Assembly (NCBI RefSeq): GCF_018372875.1
Contig: NZ_JAHAIF010000063.1
Coordinates: forward strand, 1 to 14,383
Direction of reading: 5' to 3'
From: Clostridium sp.
Lineage (GTDB): Bacteria > Bacillota > Clostridia > Clostridiales > Clostridiaceae
DNA length: 14,383 bases
Shown: piece after piece, positions 7,405 through 14,370 of the stretch
How the letters are laid out: every line of letters starts with the position of its first letter
Numbering within the stretch: position 1 is the first letter of the stretch
The notes under the pieces: generated by a model
Seen by the model: only the letters and a program-made list of their open reading frames with translations
Database searches by the model: none
What the model was told of the DNA's origin: nothing
Made by a program: the position numbers and the translations under genes

Positions 7405-8160
7405 CTATTCCATCCCCTTGTTAAACACCTCTTTAAATCCAGCTAAAACTTTACTTACTAACTCTTCATCTAACTGCTCATAAAATTTAATATATCCAGA
7501 TTGATCTAATGCTTCTGATAAATCCTTACACATAGCCATCCATGTCTCTGGTACATATACCCAAACTATTTCATCATATTTACAACTCAATAAAAAGTGT
7601 TCCATCCCAAAGAAGGAATATTCTTTAATATCATGTAATTTATTAAGCTTAATATAATCTTCTACTACTTGCATAGATAGTTTATATTCATATATATCTG
7701 TATAAAAGAAATCGAAACTATCTTTTGAGGCATTGAAGGCATCTCCAACTATAATTTCTATTTTTTCATTTTCTCCAAAATTTCTTTTATAAAGCTCAAC
7801 TACATCCTCACTAATTTCATACACAACTACTTTTTCAACATCTTGCTTTTTAGCTAACTCCTGTGCTACATATCCTAACCCTAAACCTACAACACCAACT
7901 TTACCAGTTGCAAACTTTATAAATTCATATGATCCTTCTATTTCTTTAGAACTTAATCTCATCCAAACTCTTTTATTTTCTCCTATTAGCTCTGGTATAG
8001 GTCCAGCAATATCATCACTTTTCGTATATAAGTATCCTTCAACTTTACCACTTAAAGAATCTCTTTTTAAAATTTCAAATTCCCCTATTAATCCACTATC
8101 TATTTTATCTTCATACTCTTTTATTTTATCTATTATAAATTCTTTATTATACGGTATCAT
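7405..8160 (-). CDS. Rossmann-fold SAM-dependent methyltransferase / spermidine synthase-like protein
   Basis: With the start at 8160 the protein has 251 residues. The centre carries the class I methyltransferase nucleotide-binding signature: VGVVGLGLGYVA at 88-99 (glycine-rich motif I), an acidic residue ending strand 2 in VVVYEIS (E115), and IIVGDAF at 136-142 (the motif before strand 4). This arrangement is shared with the spermidine synthase-like fold. Outside this core I recognise nothing specific, and the substrate is unknown. The frame is open upstream to 8211, but that ATG has no ribosome binding site. The ATG at 8160 has AAGGGGA (8170-8176) 9 bases upstream, so it is preferred. The gene stands alone, convergent with leuS and divergent from the HesB-like gene. 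No convincing promoter was found between 8161 and 8280. Confidence 0.65.
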   Translation of the reverse strand: MIPYNKEFIIDKIKEYEDKIDSGLIGEFEILKRDSLSGKVEGYLYTKSDDIAGPIPELIGENKRVWMRLSSKEIEGSYEFIKFATGKVGVVGLGLGYVAQELAKKQDVEKVVVYEISEDVVELYKRNFGENEKIEIIVGDAFNASKDSFDFFYTDIYEYKLSMQVVEDYIKLNKLHDIKEYSFFGMEHFLLSCKYDEIVWVYVPETWMAMCKDLSEALDQSGYIKFYEQLDEELVSKVLAGFKEVFNKGME

Positions 8161-8288
8161 TAAATTAATTCCCCTTGCTGTAATTATTTGTATTTTAAAG
8201 TATAATAGCATAACATATTAGTTAAACTATACATGATAATATTATAACCATAACTAATACCCATGAATAGTATTAATATAAAAACTTC

Positions 8289-8316
8289 TTGAAAAAATTT
8301 GAAGTTATGTTATACT
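8289..8316 (+). promoter_or_regulatory. Promoter of the HesB-like gene
   Basis: TTGAAA (8289-8294), a 16-base spacer and TATACT (8311-8316), with TGT forming an extended -10 (8308-8310). The start of transcription would be near 8323, with a leader of about 47 bases. The inverted repeat AACTTC (8283-8288) / GAAGTT (8301-8306) straddles the -35. Confidence 0.6.
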
Positions 8317-8369
8317 AGGTGTAGTGATATATATTATCAATTAATAGAAATTATAAGTAGGTGAAGTTA

Positions 8370-8702
8370 ATGAAAAATATAACTATAAACGAAGAAGCAT
8401 ATAAAGAATTTAAAGAATTCTTAGACGAAAATAAAGTTGAATCTTATAATATTAGAATCAACTTAGGGGGATATGCATGTAGCGGTCCTGTTTTTAACAT
8501 TTCTGTAAGTGAAGCAACAGATGCAGATGTAACAGAAGTTGTTAATGACATTACTTTTATTATGGAAAAGAGTTTAGTTGATGAATTTGGTGGATTCATT
8601 ATCCTTTCAAGCGAAGAAAACCAAGGTAGAGGACTTTCATTAAAGCCTGTAATCGCTCCAGAAGGTAGCGGATGCGGAAGCTGTGGTGGCGGTTGTCACT
8701 AA
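8370..8702 (+). CDS. HesB-like (IscA-related) protein, cysteine form of the HesB-like selenoprotein family
   Basis: This 110-residue protein resembles the small HesB/IscA relatives that include selenoproteins in anaerobes. The N-terminal part, INEEAYKEFKEFL followed by IRINLGGYACSGPVFNI (28-44), holds C37 at the position where selenocysteine occurs in some relatives (the U in xUSGP). The rest keeps the family's strand pattern, with LVDEFGGFIIL at 69-79. The tail GSGCGSCGGGC (99-109) adds C102, C105 and C109, in place of the CGC end of true IscA/HesB. A role in iron-sulfur cluster handling or thiol chemistry is inferred. The ATG at 8370 is preferred to an in-frame GTG at 8361, because TAGGTGAAG (8358-8366) acts as its ribosome binding site and includes that GTG. 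The gene is monocistronic with its own promoter and terminator. Confidence 0.8.
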   Translation: MKNITINEEAYKEFKEFLDENKVESYNIRINLGGYACSGPVFNISVSEATDADVTEVVNDITFIMEKSLVDEFGGFIILSSEENQGRGLSLKPVIAPEGSGCGSCGGGCH

Positions 8703-8711
8703 TTAAAACAT

Positions 8712-8748
8712 AAAAAGGATGTTGCTAAAATTGCAACATCCTTTTTTA
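8712..8748. terminator. Bidirectional terminator between the HesB-like gene and the sugar-sensing operon
   Basis: Arms AAAAAGGATGTTGC (8712-8725) and GCAACATCCTTTTT (8733-8746) pair perfectly over 14 bases, with a 7-base loop and T6 at 8742-8747. On the minus strand the stem ends in TTTTTATG. The stop codon of the minus-strand binding-protein gene (8746-8748) overlaps the stem base, so the four-gene operon ends here with no ABC transporter gene following. Confidence 0.92.
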
Positions 8749-9789
8749 TTTAATATATTCCCCTACATTTTCTTTGGTAACAATTACATGAGGTATTCTT
8801 ATATATCTTTCATCTATACCATTATCATTATTTAATATATTTCCTGATGACACTCTCAAAGCAGTATCAAATATAGCTTTTCCTTGTTTATACGCATCAC
8901 TAATTACTGTCCCTGTCATTTGTCCATTCTCTATTGCTTTAAGGGCATCATTAATTCCATCTACTCCTACAATTAAAGGCATATTATTTTTGATTTTAGA
9001 CTTATTTAATACATCTATTGCTCCTAAAGCCATATCATCATTATTACTAATAATAAGCTCTACTTTATCATTATATTTTTCAATCCATCTAGTCACTTTT
9101 TCTGATGCTTCAGTTCTTGACCAATTAGCAACTTCACTACCTAACTTTTCTACTTTAATTCCACTGTCTACTAATCTCTTTACACTATATTCAGTTCTTA
9201 TTGAAGCATCTTGATGTCCTTGCTCTCCCTCTAACATAACATACTGTATTTTTCCATCACCATTCTTATCAACACTACTTTGATCATTTTTATATTTTTC
9301 TATTACTATATCTCCCTGCATCATCCCAGACTGTTCAGCTTGAGCTCCAACATAATATACTTTATTCCACATATTCATATCCTCTTCAACTGGCTCTCTA
9401 TTAAAAAATATAACCGGTATATTTGCATTTTTTGCTTTATTAATTATATTTGCAGCTGATCTTCTGTCAACAAGATTTATACACATTACATCATATCCTT
9501 GGTCAATAAACATATCTACTTGCTCATTCTGATTATATTGGTTAGACTTTGCATCCTCAACATTTAAAGTTATATTATAACTCCCCTCATTTCTTTTTTC
9601 CTTTGTTATATTCTCTATATTAGATATAATGCTAGAAATAAATATATCATCTTGTTCATATATACTTATGCCTATTTTTATATCCCTAACCTCTTCTTCT
9701 TCAACTTTACGGTCATTACATGAAATTAATGAACTATACATATAAATAGTTGATACAACTAATATAAATCTTCTCATACCTTTTCTCAT
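8746..9789 (-). CDS. mglB: MglB-type glucose/galactose-binding lipoprotein
   Basis: This 347-residue family 1 periplasmic-type binding protein has a lipoprotein signal ending in LISC (C24), so it should be tethered outside the membrane. It aligns throughout with E. coli galactose/glucose-binding protein, and every sugar contact is kept: D48 and F50 (D14/F16), N130 (N91), H192, D194 and R198 in GHQDASIR (H152/D154/R158), W223 (W183), N250 (N211) and D277 (D236). The calcium loop DKNGDGKIQ (174-182) and its distant ligand E244 are also kept. Glucose or galactose is therefore the probable ligand. The ATG at 9789 is favoured by AGGATGG about 7 bases upstream. It is the last gene of an operon with a two-component system and a second binding protein, without ATPase or permease, so it may feed a transporter encoded elsewhere or deliver sugar to the sensor. 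Confidence 0.88.
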   Translation of the reverse strand: MRKGMRRFILVVSTIYMYSSLISCNDRKVEEEEVRDIKIGISIYEQDDIFISSIISNIENITKEKRNEGSYNITLNVEDAKSNQYNQNEQVDMFIDQGYDVMCINLVDRRSAANIINKAKNANIPVIFFNREPVEEDMNMWNKVYYVGAQAEQSGMMQGDIVIEKYKNDQSSVDKNGDGKIQYVMLEGEQGHQDASIRTEYSVKRLVDSGIKVEKLGSEVANWSRTEASEKVTRWIEKYNDKVELIISNNDDMALGAIDVLNKSKIKNNMPLIVGVDGINDALKAIENGQMTGTVISDAYKQGKAIFDTALRVSSGNILNNDNGIDERYIRIPHVIVTKENVGEYIK

Positions 9790-9816
9790 CTTTATACCAT
9801 CCTAACCATATTATTT

Positions 9817-10776
9817 CTATTTTATAAAAGGAAATAGTATTTTTTGATTATCGTCCCAATACATATTACTTTTATTAATAACAGAAAAATCTATTGTTTT
9901 ACTACTAGTATCTTTATTATTTAGTTTATCTACAGCTATTTTCACCCCTAAATAGCCTAAATTAAATTCATTTTGTACCGCAATCGAATTAATTATATCT
10001 TCTTCTAAATATGATAATATCTTGTTTGTTCTCCCCATTCCATACAACTCTATCTCTAATTTTTTTTCTTTTTTCATCTTAGCTAATTCTTCTAATATAT
10101 CTCTTTCAAATGTAACTAAAACATCTATATTTTCTAATTTTATAAAATTATTTATCTGTTGACTATAAGTATTAATATTTTCACCTATATTTAACTCTTT
10201 ACAATTATTTTTACTATAGTTTATTTCCGATAAAAATCCTCTGTACATATCCTGTAAATTACTTTTATTTTTATTAGTTACTATTATTCCTATATTATTT
10301 CTTGTATTTCCATTTCTAATAATTTCATCTGCAATCTTTTTACCAACTTCTTCATTATCACAAGATATTATAGGAATACTATTAAAATCATTAATTTCAG
10401 AATTTATTAAGACAATAGGAACATCTTTATATACTTCTTTAATCGTCTCAACTAACCTATTACTATCTGTTGGATTCAATAATATTGCATCCACCTTATC
10501 TTTAACTACCTTTTTTATCAAATCTATTTGGGATTCTACTTCATTATCATTGGCTAGAATATAACTTTTAACTTCTACTCTCATGTCTTTGGCAGCTTGA
10601 TTTATCCCCTCTGATATTACTTTTATATCTTCACTCTTGGTTGTATCCGATATATAAGCAATATTATATATTACTTCTTTATTATCCTCTCTTAATAAAA
10701 AGTCTAGAATAAACAAAAATAGTATTATTGCTATTGCTATAAAAATTACAAATATCCTCTTCTTTTGTTTACTCAT
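9817..10776 (-). CDS. Membrane-anchored sugar-binding protein, putative sensory subunit of the adjacent kinase
   Basis: With the start at 10776 this is a 319-residue protein. It has a basic N terminus, one hydrophobic segment at 8-28 and no cysteine near it, so it should stay in the membrane by an uncleaved anchor instead of as a lipoprotein. The external part is a Peripla_BP_4-type sugar-binding fold. It has YNIAYISDT near the start, VDAILLNPTD and VPIVLINSEI in the first lobe, NIGIIVTNK and IDVLVTFE in the second, and NSIAVQNEFNLGYLGVKIAVD near the C terminus. The start ATG lies within ATGAGTAA at the kinase stop (8-base overlap), with AAAGGGGGG about 12 bases upstream. An in-frame ATG at 10809 lacks a site. 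The anchored fold and kinase coupling resemble XylFII, which partners LytS in Clostridium xylose sensing. The ligand is unknown, and a transport role is less likely. Confidence 0.8.
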   Translation of the reverse strand: MSKQKKRIFVIFIAIAIILFLFILDFLLREDNKEVIYNIAYISDTTKSEDIKVISEGINQAAKDMRVEVKSYILANDNEVESQIDLIKKVVKDKVDAILLNPTDSNRLVETIKEVYKDVPIVLINSEINDFNSIPIISCDNEEVGKKIADEIIRNGNTRNNIGIIVTNKNKSNLQDMYRGFLSEINYSKNNCKELNIGENINTYSQQINNFIKLENIDVLVTFERDILEELAKMKKEKKLEIELYGMGRTNKILSYLEEDIINSIAVQNEFNLGYLGVKIAVDKLNNKDTSSKTIDFSVINKSNMYWDDNQKILFPFIK

Positions 10777-12553
10777 TTTTCTTGTTTTCCCCCCTTTCAT
10801 AGTCATCATACTTTATCATAGGTATGTGTATTTTTATAGATGTTCCCTCATCTGGCTCACTATTAATCTCTAATCCATATATAGGCCCAAAATATAATTT
10901 TATTCTTTCATTAACATTTCTTAGTCCAACACCAAAGCCCTTTTTACTAGTCTGTACTTTTTCAAGTAATGATTCTACAATATCTTCTGTCATTCCAAGT
11001 CCATTATCCTTTACCTCAATAATGGCCTCATTATTTTCACTATAAGCCTTAATATCTATCTCTCCATCCCCATCCATATACTCCATACCATGATATATAG
11101 CATTCTCTACTAACGGTTGAACTACTAACTTGATACATGCTAAATCTAAAACATCATCTTCAGCTTGTATTCTATATGAAAATTTATTCTTATAACGTAT
11201 ATTTTGTATTGTTAAATAATTACTTACATGCTCTAACTCATCCCTTAGCTTTATTACATTCTTTCCCTTGCTTAAGCTTATTCTAAAAAATCTTGCTAAG
11301 GCTGTAACCATAGTTACTGCTCCTTCATACCTTTCCCCTTCTACCATCCACACTATAGAATCTAATGTATTATAAAGGAAGTGAGGATTTATTTGAGCTT
11401 GAAGAGCATCTAGTTCTGTCTTTCTCTTTAGTTCTTGTTCTCTAACTATATTATCCATGAGTGAATTCATCTGAGCCACCATTGAGTTTATAGCTTTACC
11501 TAGGTGTTTTACTTCATATGATCCTGCTGTAGAAAAATCAATATCTCTTACACCCTCTTCAAACTTTCTAACTTTATTTTCTAAACTTCTTATAGGAGTT
11601 GCTATTCTAGATGATACTACTATATTTATTATTGTTAATATTAATACCCCAAAGAATATAATTAGAATTAAAAATATTCTCATATGGCTATAATTTTCCG
11701 TAATATCCTTCATTGGGGTTACGGCTACTATCTTCCACCCAGTATATCCAACAGTTTTGGTAGTAACGACTCTTTCTTCTCCATTAAAACTTTCTACTAT
11801 AGTTCCATCTTCATAATTTACAGTTTTCTCATTATTTTCATCAATCAAATTTGAATATATAAGCTGCTGCCTTGGATGATAAATTATTTCTCCCTTACTA
11901 TCTACTAAATAAACATATCCTGATTTACTTATATCTATATTTTTAAATATTTGCTCTATCCCACTAAAATTCATATCTACTAACAATATACCTTGGCTTG
12001 TCTCACCATTATAAGTTAACTCTACAGCCCTACTTAATGAAACAACCCACCGATATCTATATGATGGATCTACAAAAAGATTTTGTACATGTGGAGTAGA
12101 AAAATGTAGATTCTCTTTTTTATTTGCAGCATTAATGAACCAAGCATTATCCCTAGGCTCTATAGATTCCTTTAATTCCTTATAAGGATACCCTGCTACT
12201 ATTTCTCCATACTTTGAAAATAACGTTATACTTACAAGAAAATCTTTATTTGTTTCATATAATAAATTCAATTCATTATCTATACTTTCTTTAGAGAAAT
12301 CTACTTTTTTAATTACGTTATAGTACATTCCATCAGATACTTTCATTATATTTCTTAGATAACTATCTAAATTTAGATTCACTTGATTAACTATAGCTTT
12401 ATTATTCTTAGATATTATTTCTTCATTTAATCTAACAAATCTAATATATAAAATTTCACCTAACGTAATCATTCCTATTACAGCAATTATTGTAAAAGAT
12501 ATTGAAATTATATATTGTATACCTTTGTTTTTATATAAATTTATCCTCTTCAT
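10769..12553 (-). CDS. YesM/LytS-type sensor histidine kinase
   Basis: This 594-residue membrane kinase has TM1 at about 13-37, an external sensor of about 250 residues with Cache-like features (LVSITLFSKYGEIVAGYP, GYVYLVDSKGEIIYHP at 212-227, WKIVAVTP at 273-280), TM2 at about 292-313, and a HAMP-type linker at about 314-368. The His_KA-type segment AQINPHFLYNTLDSI is at 386-400, with phospho-acceptor H391. The ATPase domain has its N-box VQPLVENAIYHG at 478-489 (N484), DNGLGM at 516-521 and GFGVGLRNVNERI at 539-551. All catalytic elements look intact. The start follows a weak TAGGTAA site and lies 9 bases after the response regulator stop. The binding-protein gene overlaps its end by 8 bases, so the kinase and binding protein are probably made together. 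External sugar, probably through the binding proteins, is the inferred signal. Confidence 0.93.
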   Translation of the reverse strand: MKRINLYKNKGIQYIISISFTIIAVIGMITLGEILYIRFVRLNEEIISKNNKAIVNQVNLNLDSYLRNIMKVSDGMYYNVIKKVDFSKESIDNELNLLYETNKDFLVSITLFSKYGEIVAGYPYKELKESIEPRDNAWFINAANKKENLHFSTPHVQNLFVDPSYRYRWVVSLSRAVELTYNGETSQGILLVDMNFSGIEQIFKNIDISKSGYVYLVDSKGEIIYHPRQQLIYSNLIDENNEKTVNYEDGTIVESFNGEERVVTTKTVGYTGWKIVAVTPMKDITENYSHMRIFLILIIFFGVLILTIINIVVSSRIATPIRSLENKVRKFEEGVRDIDFSTAGSYEVKHLGKAINSMVAQMNSLMDNIVREQELKRKTELDALQAQINPHFLYNTLDSIVWMVEGERYEGAVTMVTALARFFRISLSKGKNVIKLRDELEHVSNYLTIQNIRYKNKFSYRIQAEDDVLDLACIKLVVQPLVENAIYHGMEYMDGDGEIDIKAYSENNEAIIEVKDNGLGMTEDIVESLLEKVQTSKKGFGVGLRNVNERIKLYFGPIYGLEINSEPDEGTSIKIHIPMIKYDDYERGENKKNE

Positions 12554-12562
12554 AGTTATTAC

Positions 12563-14161
12563 CTACTTAACGTTTCTATACCTTGAAGGAGATACCCCAA
12601 ATTTCTTTTTGAATACATAACTAAAATAATTAGCTTCAGTATATCCAACTTTTTCTGCTATCATATATGACTTATAATCTGTTGTGTTAAGCAAATTTAC
12701 TGCTTCACTTAATCTAGTACTTGTTAGATAGTTTACAAAATTACTACCAGTCTCCTTTTTAAATAAAGTAGAAAAATAAGTTGGACTAACATGTAACTGA
12801 GAACAAATAACTTCAACAGATAGTTCAGGATTACTATAATTTTGGTTAATATATTCTTTTGCTTTTTCAATTAATAATTTGGAGGAGTCCATTCTTTCCC
12901 TTCTAATTAAATTATTAATTCTTATTGATTTTTCTATAAACCACTCTTCAGCTTGATTTATAGAATTAAAATCATCTAAGTGACTATAACAATTAAATCC
13001 TTCCCCAAAGATCTCCTCCACATTAATATTGTAAGCTTGTACCACCTTTAATAAAGATGTGGTTATTTCTATAAAATAAATTTTGTATTTATTAAAAGGT
13101 AATAGAAGTTTTTCTATTCTACAAAATAATTTGCTTATAGAGTCCTTTATTTCTTCATCTGATTTTAACTTAATAACATTTAATAGTTCTCTCTCATCAT
13201 TTTCATCAAATTGAAGCTGAACTGAATTATCCGGCTCAACATCTTCAATATATAAGGCTTTTCCTGTTCCTAATACCATCCTGTAATGCAGTGCATTTCT
13301 AGCCATTTTATAAGAAAATCTAATTTCCTCATACCCTCTAACTATTTGCCCTATACCGGCGGATACTTTTTGCCCTAACACTCTTTCACAACTTTTACAA
13401 ACTTCATTTAGTCCATTAATTAAATTTATAATTCCATCCTTATTATCTAAATTACTAATTATGATAACCTTTCCAGAATAGATAAAACTAATAGCCTTAC
13501 AATAATTAACTAATATTTCATCAACTATTTGTTTAATTGATATATCTACAAAATCGTTTTCTTTATGCTTACTACTATCTATAAGTTTATCGTTATATAA
13601 AACACCAATAGCAAAGTATGGAAAATTAAACTCTACTCCAACCTTCTTACCAGCTTGTACCCAACTGCTACCTTCTATTCTTCCCTCTATAGTTCCAACC
13701 AAAAACTTTTCTTTCATTATTGGAAGACTTTCAAGATAATATTTATTTAACTTCTCAAAATTCTTTTTTTCATTATATTCTTCATCCATAGTATTCTTTA
13801 ATTTCTTTAAAACCTCAATTAATTCTATAGAATTTATAGGTTTCAAAACATATTCTACTACATTTATTTTAATAGCTTTATGGGCATATTCCAAATCATC
13901 AGATCCAGAAAAAATTATAATCTTAGTAGATGGAGATTCTTTATACACATATTCTCCTAATTCTAATCCATCCATAAAAGGCATCTTTATGTCTGTCATA
14001 ATTATATCTGGCTGAAACTTTTCAACTTTATCTATGGCATCCTTTCCATTTTCAGCATCACCTACTACTGTAAATCCATACTTTTCCCAATCAATCTTCT
14101 TTATTATTCCATGTCTTATTTCTTCCTCATCATCTACTATCAATACCTTATATAAATTCAT
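12563..14161 (-). CDS. YesN-type response regulator with AraC-family DNA-binding domain
   Basis: This 532-residue protein is typical of the large YesN regulators that work with YesM-type kinases. The receiver domain (about 4-120) keeps the acidic pair D10/D11, phospho-acceptor D57 in MTDIKMP, S85 in FSGSDD and K107 in VLKPIN. A middle region of about 300 residues (121-425) is characteristic of the class but is poorly understood. The C-terminal 105 residues form the AraC-type pair of helix-turn-helices: LSVEVICSQLHVSPTYFSTLFKKETG, then MIAEKVGYTEANYFSYVFKKKFGVSPSRYR. A strong AGGAGGT (14168-14174) lies 6 bases before the ATG. It is the first gene of the four-gene operon. It should activate sugar-uptake genes when phosphorylated, possibly its own operon. 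Targets cannot be seen here. Confidence 0.94.
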   Translation of the reverse strand: MNLYKVLIVDDEEEIRHGIIKKIDWEKYGFTVVGDAENGKDAIDKVEKFQPDIIMTDIKMPFMDGLELGEYVYKESPSTKIIIFSGSDDLEYAHKAIKINVVEYVLKPINSIELIEVLKKLKNTMDEEYNEKKNFEKLNKYYLESLPIMKEKFLVGTIEGRIEGSSWVQAGKKVGVEFNFPYFAIGVLYNDKLIDSSKHKENDFVDISIKQIVDEILVNYCKAISFIYSGKVIIISNLDNKDGIINLINGLNEVCKSCERVLGQKVSAGIGQIVRGYEEIRFSYKMARNALHYRMVLGTGKALYIEDVEPDNSVQLQFDENDERELLNVIKLKSDEEIKDSISKLFCRIEKLLLPFNKYKIYFIEITTSLLKVVQAYNINVEEIFGEGFNCYSHLDDFNSINQAEEWFIEKSIRINNLIRRERMDSSKLLIEKAKEYINQNYSNPELSVEVICSQLHVSPTYFSTLFKKETGSNFVNYLTSTRLSEAVNLLNTTDYKSYMIAEKVGYTEANYFSYVFKKKFGVSPSRYRNVK

Positions 14162-14257
14162 GAACCTACCTCCTATTTATGATAGATTTTTTCTTTTGAT
14201 ACATTTTATACCTGAAACTATTATCTCATCACCTTAATATATATTCAACAAAATAAT

Positions 14258-14286
14258 TTTATATCATACTTATTTTTACACGACAA
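14258..14286 (-). promoter_or_regulatory. Promoter of the two-component/sugar-binding operon
   Basis: On the minus strand TTGTCG (14281-14286), a 17-base spacer and TATAAA (14258-14263), with TGA immediately before it giving an extended -10. The start would be near 14251, leaving a leader of about 90 bases. The leader (14162-14250) shows no clear operator; a catabolite-repression-like near-match at about 14212 lacks the central CG. The -35 abuts the hairpin that starts at 14285. Confidence 0.6.
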
Positions 14287-14326
14287 AAGGGGCTGTCGCA
14301 CTAAATAATTAGTGCGTAGCTCTTTT
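14285..14326. repeat. Imperfect inverted repeat, terminator-like on the plus strand; possible mobile-element end
   Basis: CGCACTAA (14297-14304) and TTAGTGCG (14309-14316) pair perfectly around ATAA. The stem extends with wobbles through GGCT/AGCT and AAAA/TTTT, and T7 follows at 14323-14329. As a plus-strand terminator it would have no visible gene to serve, because the operon to its left is on the minus strand. The GGCTGTCGCAC start resembles terminal repeats of some Firmicute insertion sequences, but no transposase is in the window. Confidence 0.45.
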
Positions 14327-14331
14327 TTTGT

Positions 14332-14370
14332 AAAAAAAATAAATCCCAAACTCTACGAGTTTAGGATTTA
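14332..14370 (-). terminator. Terminator of a minus-strand gene lying beyond the right edge
   Basis: Arms TAAATCCCAAACTC (14340-14353) and GAGTTTAGGATTTA (14357-14370) pair at 13 of 14 positions around a 3-base loop. On the minus strand the stem is followed by T8 (14332-14339), the pattern of a strong Rho-independent terminator. It implies a minus-strand gene or transposase ending just past 14383 and isolates the sugar-sensing operon from it. Confidence 0.75.

Noticed and set aside
8161..8211. Longer N terminus for the methyltransferase-like protein starting at the ATG at 8211
   Set aside because: No ribosome binding site precedes 8211, while AAGGGGA sits 9 bases before the ATG at 8160. The extra residues do not resemble the family.
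8361..8369. GTG start three codons earlier for the HesB-like protein
   Set aside because: The GTG is part of the TAGGTGAAG ribosome binding site for the ATG at 8370 and has no site of its own.
10777..10809. ATG at 10809 as start of the anchored binding protein
   Set aside because: No ribosome binding site lies upstream, and the extension would run across the G-rich AAAGGGGGG that serves the ATG at 10776.
14208..14226. Catabolite-repression (cre)-like site in the sugar operon leader
   Set aside because: The segment TGAAACTATTATCTCA lacks the central CG and has other mismatches; it is too weak to call.
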